DNA from: Sandaracinaceae bacterium
GTDB taxonomy: Bacteria; Myxococcota_A; Polyangia; Polyangiales; Houyiibacteriaceae
Assembly: GCA_020633055.1 (NCBI GenBank)
Contig: JACKEJ010000007.1
Span: 434,001 to 498,000, forward strand
Length of the DNA stretch: 64,000 nucleotides
Direction: 5' to 3'
Part shown: one piece after another, positions 8,988 to 16,675 of the stretch
Layout: each line of letters starts with the position of its first letter
Numbering within the stretch: the stretch's first letter is position 1
Notes under the pieces: generated by a model
What the model saw: the letters and a program-made list of their open reading frames with translations, nothing else
Databases searched by the model: none
Told to the model about the DNA's origin: nothing
Translations under genes and position numbers: made by a program

Positions 8988-9093
8988 GCGTTTCCGGTAC
9001 CGCAGTGGCGCCTCGCCGGGCAAATTTCCGACGACCGTGGAGCGAGCCGCGCGCCCGAGTTCGCGCGACCTTCGCCGCCCCGCCGCGGGGCTC

Positions 9094-11157
9094 TCACGGT
9101 GGAAACGGGCCGCGGTCGACCCGGAGCACGTAGGGGCCAGCGCTGTGTCCCCCGAAGCCGTCCACGACCACGTGATAGCGTCCTGCCGGGAGCTCGCGCT
9201 CGATCGAGGAGGTCCCCCCCGGGCCGCTGTCGTCGTCACACGCGTAGGGGAAATTGCTGCACGCAGCCCCCTCGAGGAACACAAGGAGCGTCGTGTCGAA
9301 CGAAGACCCTGCGGTGCTCAGGCGCACCACCGTCGCCTCGGTCAGCTCCAGGAGAAAGGTGGCATCGGGGGAGCGCGCGCCGCTGCCGCAGTAGATGGAT
9401 GTGACGTCGTTCGCGAGCGTGGACGTGTCGCCGCGATACACGACGGACGACTGGCTCGGGATGACGATCGCATCCGCACACGTGTCGTTGCCCGCCGCGT
9501 CGACCACCGAAGTCGGTGCGGCGGTGTGGATCTCCAGCTGGTAGGTCGGCGTGCCAGGCGCCTCGACGACGACGAAGTGCTCGCCCGCGGGGAGTGCCAG
9601 GCGCTGCAGTAGGGCGGGTGCCCCTCCGACGCAGTAGTCGGTCGTCGGCAGCATTGCTTCGCAGGTGTCCCCCAGAGCCCCGAACACGAACGCTCCACCG
9701 TTCGTCCCAGCGAGCAGGTCGATGGACACGTCCCGCGGCTCGGACAGGACGAAGCGATGCACGGCGTCGCGGTAGAAGAAGCCACACGGTGTCTGGATGG
9801 CGTCCCGCTTGTCCGCGAGCGTGCCATGCACGATCTGCTCGAGGGGCGTGTCGATGGGCGCAGCGCAGCTGTCCCCCGGCGGCGCGGTCGTGCCTGGTTC
9901 GAGTCTCACGTCGATGGCGAAGTCCACCTCGCGCTCGGCGGGCCCTTCCACCACGAGGACGTAGGGCCCGGGAGCGAGCGAGCGAAAGCGCCCCCCCGCA
10001 GGGCTGCCACGCACGCATCCGAGCTCACTGGAAGCGTCGGAGCAGGTCGAACGCAGAGAGAACCGCACGGCGTCCGTCGTCGAAGTGGCCGCGAACGCCA
10101 CCACGACGTCTTGCGGAGGCCCGGCAGGCACCTCGAAGGCGTACACGAGGTCCCCGGCGAGCGGCTGCCCGCAGCTCAGCGTCAGGTCGTCGACGGTACC
10201 GACGAACGACCCGCTCTCGGCGAACGGCGGGATGACGGTCCGAGCGCTCCCGCAGTCCTCGTTGCTCGGTTGTGTGGTTGGGGGGTCGAAGGCGACGCTC
10301 AGCTGGACCGAGCCTGCGCTGCTGGCGACGAACACGAAGTACGTGCCCGCCGGAAGCGCACGCCGACGCACCTCCCCGGGCGAACCCGTGTCGCAGCGCA
10401 GCACCGTGCCCCCCCCGCAGCCCGAGCGGAGCTCCACCTGCGTGCTGCCCGCCGCGTCCGCGCGCAAGGTGACGTCTCGCGCGTCATCCAACACGAATCG
10501 AGCGACCACCTCGCGGGCTGGCCCCGAGCACAGCGCGCCGTAGTCGTCACGGGCGCCCGCAGTCGACAGGTCGAACAGCCCGCCCGCGCTGACGTCCAGC
10601 GCGTCCTCGCACTGATCGTGAGGGGGTCGACCGCAGACGGCCTCGTCGATGGACAGATCGCAGTCATTGTCGAGCCCATCGCTGCACAGCTCGGCCTGGA
10701 GCGTCCCGCGCAGGGGGTCGGCGTCGTCGCAGTCGGTCCCGCCCGCGCATCGAGCGTCCGCCTCGCCATCATTGTCGAAGTCACGCGGCAGATGCAGGCA
10801 CATGCCGCGGCCTTCGTCGCAGCGGTCGAGCGTGCAGACGTTCCTGTCGTTGCAGTCGCGCAGAGCTCCCGCCACGCAGCCGGCGTTCGGGTCGCACACC
10901 TCGGCGCCATTGCAGAACACGCCGTCGTCGCAGCTGAGCGGGTCCGGGGTGTGCACGCACACGCCGCGCCCGTCACAGACGTCGCGCGTGCAGGCGACCC
11001 CATCCTCACAGTCTTCGGACCGGCTGCATGGATCTCCCGCGTCACGGGCGCCCAGGTCCATTGGCCCCAGGTCGCGGCCCCCGTCCACCACGACCGGGCC
11101 ACCCCCCTGACAGGCGGCCACCAGCAGAGCGACGGACACGAGCACCAACGTGCGCAC
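9094..11157 (-). CDS. Cys-rich secreted lipoprotein with MopE-like motif and four beta-sandwich-like repeats
   Basis: Predicted surface or periplasmic lipoprotein of unknown role. The GTG at 11157 gives a lipoprotein signal (VRTLVLVSVALLVAAC, Cys 16). Residues about 40-130 are packed with cysteines in short loops such as CSRSEDCEDGVACTRDVC. A MopE-like (PF11617-type) motif follows: DFDNDGEADARC, GTDCDDADP and LCSDGLDNDCDLSIDEAVC, usually a calcium or metal site in myxobacterial proteins. The remaining 500 residues contain four related units, each opening with a C-AL/I-type start (DQCEDALDV, NEDCGSARTV, DSCAAPIDT, DTCADAIVI) and closing with LPAGTYFVFV or LPAGRYHVVVDG-like strands, resembling PPC-type prepeptidase domains. 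No protease domain is present. It lies upstream of ftsE on the same strand and diverges from the crotonase gene. Confidence 0.8.
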   Translation of the reverse strand: MRTLVLVSVALLVAACQGGGPVVVDGGRDLGPMDLGARDAGDPCSRSEDCEDGVACTRDVCDGRGVCVHTPDPLSCDDGVFCNGAEVCDPNAGCVAGALRDCNDRNVCTLDRCDEGRGMCLHLPRDFDNDGEADARCAGGTDCDDADPLRGTLQAELCSDGLDNDCDLSIDEAVCGRPPHDQCEDALDVSAGGLFDLSTAGARDDYGALCSGPAREVVARFVLDDARDVTLRADAAGSTQVELRSGCGGGTVLRCDTGSPGEVRRRALPAGTYFVFVASSAGSVQLSVAFDPPTTQPSNEDCGSARTVIPPFAESGSFVGTVDDLTLSCGQPLAGDLVYAFEVPAGPPQDVVVAFAATSTTDAVRFSLRSTCSDASSELGCVRGSPAGGRFRSLAPGPYVLVVEGPAEREVDFAIDVRLEPGTTAPPGDSCAAPIDTPLEQIVHGTLADKRDAIQTPCGFFYRDAVHRFVLSEPRDVSIDLLAGTNGGAFVFGALGDTCEAMLPTTDYCVGGAPALLQRLALPAGEHFVVVEAPGTPTYQLEIHTAAPTSVVDAAGNDTCADAIVIPSQSSVVYRGDTSTLANDVTSIYCGSGARSPDATFLLELTEATVVRLSTAGSSFDTTLLVFLEGAACSNFPYACDDDSGPGGTSSIERELPAGRYHVVVDGFGGHSAGPYVLRVDRGPFPP

Positions 11158-11257
11158 GCCGGCAGTGTGACACACGGGACCGCCCCCGCGCCCGGTCGCA
11201 GGGCCCGGAAGTGCGGAGCCCTCGACGCCGGGCCCGTTCTCGTGCAAAGCCTCCGGC

Positions 11258-12043
11258 ATGACGGAACCCGCAGTGACCTACGGTCGTGATGGCTACATCG
11301 GTGTGCTGACCCTGAACCGACCCGACGAGCGCAACGCCATGACCCCGGAGCTCCTCTCTGGCTTCGCCGTGGCGGCCGCCGAGGCGCGCGCCGACCGTGG
11401 GGCGCGAGCGGTCGTGCTCGTCGGGCGCGGGTCGTGTTTCAGCGCGGGCGCGGACCTGCACTCCTCGCTCAAGGCTGGCGACGCTAGCGCCCTCCCGCAC
11501 GAGCGCTCCTACGCCATGTACGAGCCCTTCTTGTCCCTGCGCCACGTCCGCGTGCCGGTCATCGCAGCCCTCCAAGGGCACGCCGTCGGTGGCGGGTTCG
11601 GGCTCTCGCTGATGGCAGACATCCGCATCGCCAACGAGCGGGACAAGTACGGCGCCAACTTCGCCCGGCTCGGCATCCACTCGGGCATGGCCATCAGCTT
11701 CATGCTGCCCCGGCTCGTCGGGGTCTCGCGCGCATCCGAGATGCTGTACACGGGGAGGCTCGTCACGGGACGCGAGGCAGAACGCATCGGCCTTGTCAGC
11801 GAGGCGCTTCCGGGCGAGGACGTGCTGCCGCGCGCCATGGCGCTGGCTGGCGAGATCGCCCTCTCGTCGCCACGAGCGGTCCGACAGATGAAACACACCA
11901 TGAGCTCCCTCCTGGGCTGGGACGTAGAAGGCGCGGCCCGCCTCGAGGCGCTCCTCCAGAGCGAGTCGCTCGCCACCGCCGATGCCACCGAAGGCTTGGC
12001 CGCCATGCGTGAAAAGCGCACCCCGTGCTTTGCGGACGATTGA
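11258..12043 (+). CDS. Enoyl-CoA hydratase/isomerase (crotonase) family protein
   Basis: Acts on acyl-CoA esters, probably hydration or double-bond isomerisation. The crotonase core is clear: TLNRPDERNAM at the N-terminus, the oxyanion-hole segments CFSAGADLHSS and QGHAVGGGFGLSLMADIRIA, and PRLVGVSRASEMLYTG carrying a Glu at the position of rat hydratase Glu164. The segment aligned with Glu144 reads NFARLGIHSGM with no Glu, so a classic two-glutamate hydratase mechanism is unlikely and an isomerase or other family activity is more probable. 261 residues is typical. It stands alone on the plus strand, divergent from the Cys-rich lipoprotein over a 100-base gap. Substrate unknown. Confidence 0.87.
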   Translation: MTEPAVTYGRDGYIGVLTLNRPDERNAMTPELLSGFAVAAAEARADRGARAVVLVGRGSCFSAGADLHSSLKAGDASALPHERSYAMYEPFLSLRHVRVPVIAALQGHAVGGGFGLSLMADIRIANERDKYGANFARLGIHSGMAISFMLPRLVGVSRASEMLYTGRLVTGREAERIGLVSEALPGEDVLPRAMALAGEIALSSPRAVRQMKHTMSSLLGWDVEGAARLEALLQSESLATADATEGLAAMREKRTPCFADD

Positions 12044-12160
12044 AGCCCCCTCCGCGTCGCCACACGTCGCGCCCCGCGGGACGGTGTCGAGGTCGCGCTC
12101 TCCCGGGTCTGCGCGCGTGGGCTGTCGGACCCGCCCCGATGTCTGGTAAACCCCTGAACG

Positions 12161-13303
12161 ATGTCTGAGTCCACTTCGCTTCCGCTGCCCCTGACGGAGC
12201 TGCCCGCGTCGCTGCACCGCTTCGCCGATCCGAAGGCGCCCGGCCCGGCACGCATGATGGCCGCCAAGGGACTCGTGCCCGTCAAGGGCGGCGATCTCGT
12301 CACGCTGATGGTCCAGCTGGCTGCCGACGCAGACGCCGGCATCGCGTCTGCCGCCGACAGCACGCTCTCCGGTCTGCCCGAGGGCGTCCTCCGAGCGGCT
12401 TGCGAAGCCCCCCTCCCCCCGGCAGTGCTCGAGGCGCTGGCGCGCAAGTTCACCGACCGCGAAACCCTCACCGAGGCCATCGTGATGAACCACAACACGC
12501 CAGATGCAGCGGTGGTCCACGTGGCGCGTTCCGCGGGCGACCACATCTGTGAAGTCATCGCCACCAACCAACAGCGCCTCCTGAACGAACCCAGCATCGT
12601 CGAGGCGCTCTACAAGAACCGCAACACGCGCATGTCCACCGCCGACCGGCTCGTCGAGCTCTGCGCGCGCAACGGTGTGGAACTGACGGGCATCCCGTCG
12701 TTCAAGGACCACGTGGAGGCGATCCAAGGGCAGCTCATCCCAGAGCCGACGGACGAGCCGCTCCCTGGAGACCAGATCTTCATGGACGCGCTCGCGGCTG
12801 ACGCGGACGATCCCGACGCGGTCGAACGCGAGACGGTCGACGCTGCGCGAGATGAGCACTTGGAGAAGGTGGCGGACAAGTTCAAGCCCCTCAGCTTCCA
12901 AATCAAGGCGATGACCAAGAGCGAGAAGCTGCGCCTGGCGGTGGTCGGTGACGCGGCCGCGCGCGCGCTGCTGGTCCGCGACACCAACAAGGGCATCGCG
13001 ATGGCAGCCGTCATGTCGCCGAAGATGACCGAAAAGGAAGCGGCGAACATCGCGTGCTCGCGCGAGATTGGCGAAGACATCCTGCGCTACATCGGCACCC
13101 GACGGCAGTGGCTGCAGAGTTACGAGCTGAAGCAGGCCCTGCTCTTCAACCCCAAGACGCCCGTCGGCATCTCGCTGCGCTTCGTGCCTCACATGCGCAT
13201 CAACGACCTCCGCACGTTGGCCAAGAGCCGCAGCGTCGCGCAGCCGATCAAGACCGTGGCCCGGCAGCGCCTCGACACGCTCGACAAGGCCGGGCGCAGC
13301 TGA
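12161..13303 (+). CDS. Conserved-looking helical-repeat protein (DUF2336/HEAT-like), function unknown
   Basis: A 380-residue soluble protein, almost all alpha-helical by composition, with repeated short helices ending in hydrophobic pairs: PPAVLEALARKFTDRETLTEAIVMN, NEPSIVEALYKNRNTRMSTADRL and a C-terminal NPKTPVGISLRFV / HMRINDLRTLAKSRSVAQPIKTVARQ pattern. From memory, this NPKTP-DL-LAKS pattern occurs in hypothetical proteins of Myxococcota; I cannot verify it here. No signal peptide, membrane segment or catalytic motif. The middle (residues about 190-235) is acidic. It is followed 60 bases later by a TPR protein on the same strand, so the two may be co-transcribed. Likely a protein-binding scaffold, but that is inference. 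Confidence 0.75.
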   Translation: MSESTSLPLPLTELPASLHRFADPKAPGPARMMAAKGLVPVKGGDLVTLMVQLAADADAGIASAADSTLSGLPEGVLRAACEAPLPPAVLEALARKFTDRETLTEAIVMNHNTPDAAVVHVARSAGDHICEVIATNQQRLLNEPSIVEALYKNRNTRMSTADRLVELCARNGVELTGIPSFKDHVEAIQGQLIPEPTDEPLPGDQIFMDALAADADDPDAVERETVDAARDEHLEKVADKFKPLSFQIKAMTKSEKLRLAVVGDAAARALLVRDTNKGIAMAAVMSPKMTEKEAANIACSREIGEDILRYIGTRRQWLQSYELKQALLFNPKTPVGISLRFVPHMRINDLRTLAKSRSVAQPIKTVARQRLDTLDKAGRS

Positions 13304-13362
13304 CGTCTCTCACGTCCCGAGCGCCGTGACGGAACGCCCACCTCTTCCTGCACAGGTACCTG

Positions 13363-14772
13363 ATGTCTTTCTTTGGCAGACTCTTTGGGGGTGACCCCGA
13401 CACCCACCGGCGCAACGCCGATGCCCACTTCGAACGCGGCGCGTTCGGGGAAGCCAAGCTGGCGTACGAGAAGGCGCGCGACGCGCTACCCAGTGACCGC
13501 CGCAGCGAACGCGACGGGATGGCCGCACGCATCGACGCGTGCCGTGACGGCATCGCCCGCACGCGGCTCGCCCAGGCCCAAGCCTATCGAACCCAGGGCG
13601 AGCGCTCCCTGGCCGCCGAGGAGCTCCGCGGCGCGCTCGAAGTGGCAGCCGACCGCGCGCTCGGCGCAGAGATCCAGGCCGTGCTGGACGACCTCGATCG
13701 CGTCGAAGTCCAGCAGGCGAACCGCGGCGTCACGCTCTCGCGCGACGAGCGCATCGCCATCCTCGCGGGCTCCTGGTACGAAGAGCAGGCCACGGAGTAC
13801 GCCTCCTATGGCGACGAGTTCTTCGAGGCCCTGTTGGCGCTCGACGACGAGCGCTTCGAGGATGCTCGCGCCGGGTTCGCGCAGGTGCTGAAGACGGCCG
13901 AGGCGCCCATCTACGTCATCCTGGAGCACGCCAAGGCCTGCACCCTCGTCGGGGACAGCGCCGCGGCCACCGCCGGCTACGTGCGCTTTCTGGAGGCGCT
14001 GCCCGAGGGCGCGGGGGGCGAGCGGCGCCTCGCTGCCCATTTGCAAATCGGGGTATTGCGCAGCCTGGGCGGCGACCCCGAGGGCGCGCTCGACGCGTTC
14101 CAGGGCGCGATCGAGGACTTCCCAGACGACCACCGGCCATACTTCGCGCTGGGACAGCAGCTGCGCCTCTCGGGCGCGCCTGGGGAGGCCCTCGAGGTGC
14201 TGGAGCTCTCGCTGGACCGCGCAGGAGCCTCTCCCGAGTGGGCCCTGATCGAGGAGATCGGCATCACGTGCGCCGATCTCGGGCAGCTCGCGCGGGCCAC
14301 GGAGCTCCTCGAGGACGTGCTCAAGCGCTTCGTGGACCGAGGCGATGCCTACATCCCTCCGCGCACGGCGTGGCGGCTGGCCGCGCTCTTCGAGCAGCAG
14401 GGGCGGATGGACAGGGCGGCGGACGTGTGGCGCATGCTCGCGGAGCGTGGACCGGAGAGCGACCGCGCGCGGGCCCACGGCGAAGCGGGCCGCCTGCTGG
14501 CGGCCATCGGGCTGGACGACGAGGCGCGGCGGATGCTCAAGCGCGGCCTGGTGTTGGCCCGCCAAGCTGAAGCGGCCGATGCGGCCGAAGAAGCCGAGCA
14601 GCCCGAGGAGCGCGCGACCGTCTCCTCGTCCCAACCCACGGAGCACGCCGAGGCCTCGGAGCGGGGAGCCCCCGAGCAGCCGCACGCGCGCATGCCGGGG
14701 GCGCCACGCCCAGTGTCCGCCGCAGCCCTCCGCGCCGACCTCGAAGCGAAACTCGAAGCCCTCGCCGACTGA
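13363..14772 (+). CDS. TPR-repeat protein
   Basis: A 469-residue cytoplasmic protein made largely of helix-turn-helix repeats with TPR spacing, for example HFERGAFGEAKLAYEKARDAL near residue 30, EALLALDDERFEDARAGFAQVL near 165, and RPYFALGQQLRLSGAPGEALEVLELSLDRAG near 260. The ATG at 13363 begins MSFFGRLFGGDPDT, a short Phe/Gly-rich head often found in such proteins. The last 100 residues are low in complexity (Ala/Glu/Pro) and end in a short helix ADLEAKLEALAD. No signal peptide. The role is probably assembly of a complex; the upstream helical-repeat gene is the likely partner by position. Confidence 0.82.
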   Translation: MSFFGRLFGGDPDTHRRNADAHFERGAFGEAKLAYEKARDALPSDRRSERDGMAARIDACRDGIARTRLAQAQAYRTQGERSLAAEELRGALEVAADRALGAEIQAVLDDLDRVEVQQANRGVTLSRDERIAILAGSWYEEQATEYASYGDEFFEALLALDDERFEDARAGFAQVLKTAEAPIYVILEHAKACTLVGDSAAATAGYVRFLEALPEGAGGERRLAAHLQIGVLRSLGGDPEGALDAFQGAIEDFPDDHRPYFALGQQLRLSGAPGEALEVLELSLDRAGASPEWALIEEIGITCADLGQLARATELLEDVLKRFVDRGDAYIPPRTAWRLAALFEQQGRMDRAADVWRMLAERGPESDRARAHGEAGRLLAAIGLDDEARRMLKRGLVLARQAEAADAAEEAEQPEERATVSSSQPTEHAEASERGAPEQPHARMPGAPRPVSAAALRADLEAKLEALAD

Positions 14773-14813
14773 GCGCGCTGAATCCCCAAGGGGTGCCGTC
14801 GTCGAAAGGCCGT

Positions 14814-14830
14814 GCTACCGTCTCGGTAGC
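14814..14830 (+). other. Short perfect hairpin in panB leader
   Basis: GCTACCG, a three-base TCT loop and CGGTAGC form a perfect 7-bp stem 60 bases before panB and 42 bases after the TPR gene. There is no T-run, so it is not a convincing intrinsic terminator; it may be a leader structure or chance. Confidence 0.35.
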
Positions 14831-14890
14831 GCCAGGTGAACGCGTGGACCGGGAATCGCCCCGGCCGCGACCGAAGCCGGGAGAACGCCC

Positions 14891-15820
14891 ATGACCAAGC
14901 CCAAGGGGACCCTTCCGTCCACCAAGCCCGTCACCGTCCCCACGCTACGCGCCATGAAGCGCGCCAGCGAGCGGATCACGATGGTCACCGCCTACGACGC
15001 CACGTTCGCGCGGATGCTCGACGAGGCAGGGGTCGACATGCTGCTCGTGGGGGACAGCCTCGGCATGGTCGTTCAGGGGCAGGACTCCACGCTGCCCGTC
15101 ACGGTCGACGAGATCATCTACCACTGCCGCGCCGTCGCGCGTGGTACTCAGCGCGCGCACATCGTCGGCGACATGCCGTTCATGAGCTGGCAGATCAGCC
15201 CCGAGGACGCGCTCCGGAACGCCGCTCGCTTTCTGTCCACGGGCGGGGCGCACTCGGTCAAGCTGGAGGGCGGACGCAGCGCGGCGAGTACCATCGAACG
15301 CATCGTCAACGCGGGCATTCCGGTGGTCGGTCATGTGGGGCTCACGCCCCAGAGTGTCCACGCCATGGGCGGCTTCCGCGTGCAAGGAAAGACCGAGGAC
15401 GCCGCTGCCCGGGTCTTCGACGACGCCCGCGCCGTGGCGGACGCAGGCGCGTTCGCGCTGGTGCTCGAGGGTATCCCCAGTGATCTCGCGCGCGACATCT
15501 CCGAGGCAATCGACATCCCCACCATCGGCATCGGGGCGGGCCCTGCGTGTGATGGCCAGGTGCTCGTCTGCTACGACCTGCTGGGGCTCACGCCCGACCT
15601 GCGTCCCAAGTTCGTGAAGCGCTACGCGGAGTGGTTCGACGACGGAAAGCGGGCGGCTGCCCGCTACTGTGAGGAGGTCCGGGCCGGCGCCTTCCCGACG
15701 GACGAGTACGCTTTCGGGCACGTTCGCCGCGACGACAGCGCGCGCCTGCCGGCGCCCACCGACGTGCTGCCCTCGAACCCCGAGCGCCGCCCGGGTCCCA
15801 GCTACGGACCCATCGGCTGA
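14891..15820 (+). CDS. panB: 3-methyl-2-oxobutanoate hydroxymethyltransferase (ketopantoate synthase)
   Basis: First committed step of pantothenate synthesis: adds a hydroxymethyl group from methylene-tetrahydrofolate to alpha-ketoisovalerate. Family signatures are intact: MVTAYDATFARMLDEAGVD, LLVGDSLGMVVQGQDSTLPVT with the metal-binding Asp, VGDMPFMSW, VKLEGG, GIPVVGHVGLTPQSVHAMGG and the Glu of LVLEGIP. GGGAGA eight bases before the ATG supports the start. At 309 residues it is longer than the usual 260-290 because of a 20-residue head and a Pro-rich C-terminal tail after EYAFGHV. The panC gene follows two bases after the stop, so the pair is coupled. Confidence 0.96.
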   Translation: MTKPKGTLPSTKPVTVPTLRAMKRASERITMVTAYDATFARMLDEAGVDMLLVGDSLGMVVQGQDSTLPVTVDEIIYHCRAVARGTQRAHIVGDMPFMSWQISPEDALRNAARFLSTGGAHSVKLEGGRSAASTIERIVNAGIPVVGHVGLTPQSVHAMGGFRVQGKTEDAAARVFDDARAVADAGAFALVLEGIPSDLARDISEAIDIPTIGIGAGPACDGQVLVCYDLLGLTPDLRPKFVKRYAEWFDDGKRAAARYCEEVRAGAFPTDEYAFGHVRRDDSARLPAPTDVLPSNPERRPGPSYGPIG

Positions 15821-15822
15821 CC

Positions 15823-16671
15823 GTGATGGCACCTCGCGTCATCCACGATCCGCGCGCGCTGCGGACCGCCTGCGACGCCGCGCGCGCGGCGGGCCACCGC
15901 GTGGGCTTGGTTCCCACGATGGGCGCCCTCCACGATGGGCACATGTCGCTCGTCGCCGCGCTGGCCGAGCGCACCTCTTTCCGCGTGCTGACCATCTTCG
16001 TGAACCCGCTGCAGTTCGCGCCCACGGACGACCTCGACCGCTATCCGCGCACCCTCGACGCGGATGTCTCCCTCGCGGCACAGGCCGGGGTCGACTTGGT
16101 CTTCGCCCCCGCGCCGGACGCGATGTACCCCGTCGGGTTTCAGAGCCACGTCGAGGTCGAGGGCGTCACGCTCCCCCTGGAAGGGGCGTTCCGTCCGGGC
16201 CACTTCCGGGGCGTGACGACGGTCGTCACGAAGCTGTTCAACCTGGTGGGGCCTTGCGCGGCGGCCTTCGGAACGAAGGACTACCAGCAGTGGCGCGTCC
16301 TGTCGCGCATGGTCACCGACCTGGACATGCCGGTGGAGATGGTGGGGTGCCCGATCGTGCGTGAAACCGACGGGCTCGCGCTCTCGTCGCGCAACCGCTA
16401 CCTGAACGAGCGGGACCGCGAGCGCGCCCTCTGCCTATCGCGCGCGCTCGCGTGGGCCGAAGCGCAATGGCGTGCGGGTGAACGCGACCCCGAGGTCATC
16501 GCGACCGCCGCGCGCATGATCGTCGAGGCCGACATGGACCAGGTCGATTACGTCCGCGCCGTCGACCCCGAGACCCTCGAGCCGCCCACGGGTGACGTAC
16601 AGCGCCTGACGGTGCTGATCGCGGCGCACCTGGGCACCACGCGGCTCATCGACAACCGCGAGCTGACCTGA
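15823..16671 (+). CDS. panC: Pantothenate synthetase
   Basis: Condenses pantoate with beta-alanine using ATP, the last step of pantothenate synthesis. Motifs: GLVPTMGALHDGHMSLV (HxGH nucleotide-binding motif), TIFVNPLQFAPTDDLDRYPRTL, LEGAFRPGHFRGVTTVVTKLFN, FGTKDYQQW and GLALSSRNRYL. 282 residues is normal. Either the GTG at 15823 or the ATG at 15826 can start translation; both lie within six bases of the panB stop. It ends four bases before the convergent end of a Ser/Thr kinase gene, with no room for separate terminators. Confidence 0.96.
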   Translation: MMAPRVIHDPRALRTACDAARAAGHRVGLVPTMGALHDGHMSLVAALAERTSFRVLTIFVNPLQFAPTDDLDRYPRTLDADVSLAAQAGVDLVFAPAPDAMYPVGFQSHVEVEGVTLPLEGAFRPGHFRGVTTVVTKLFNLVGPCAAAFGTKDYQQWRVLSRMVTDLDMPVEMVGCPIVRETDGLALSSRNRYLNERDRERALCLSRALAWAEAQWRAGERDPEVIATAARMIVEADMDQVDYVRAVDPETLEPPTGDVQRLTVLIAAHLGTTRLIDNRELT

Positions 16672-16675
16672 CGCC

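Noticed and set aside
11042..13192. 716-codon minus-strand frame over the crotonase and helical-repeat genes
   Set aside because: Crosses two clear plus-strand genes and has shadow composition (His/Arg/Val).
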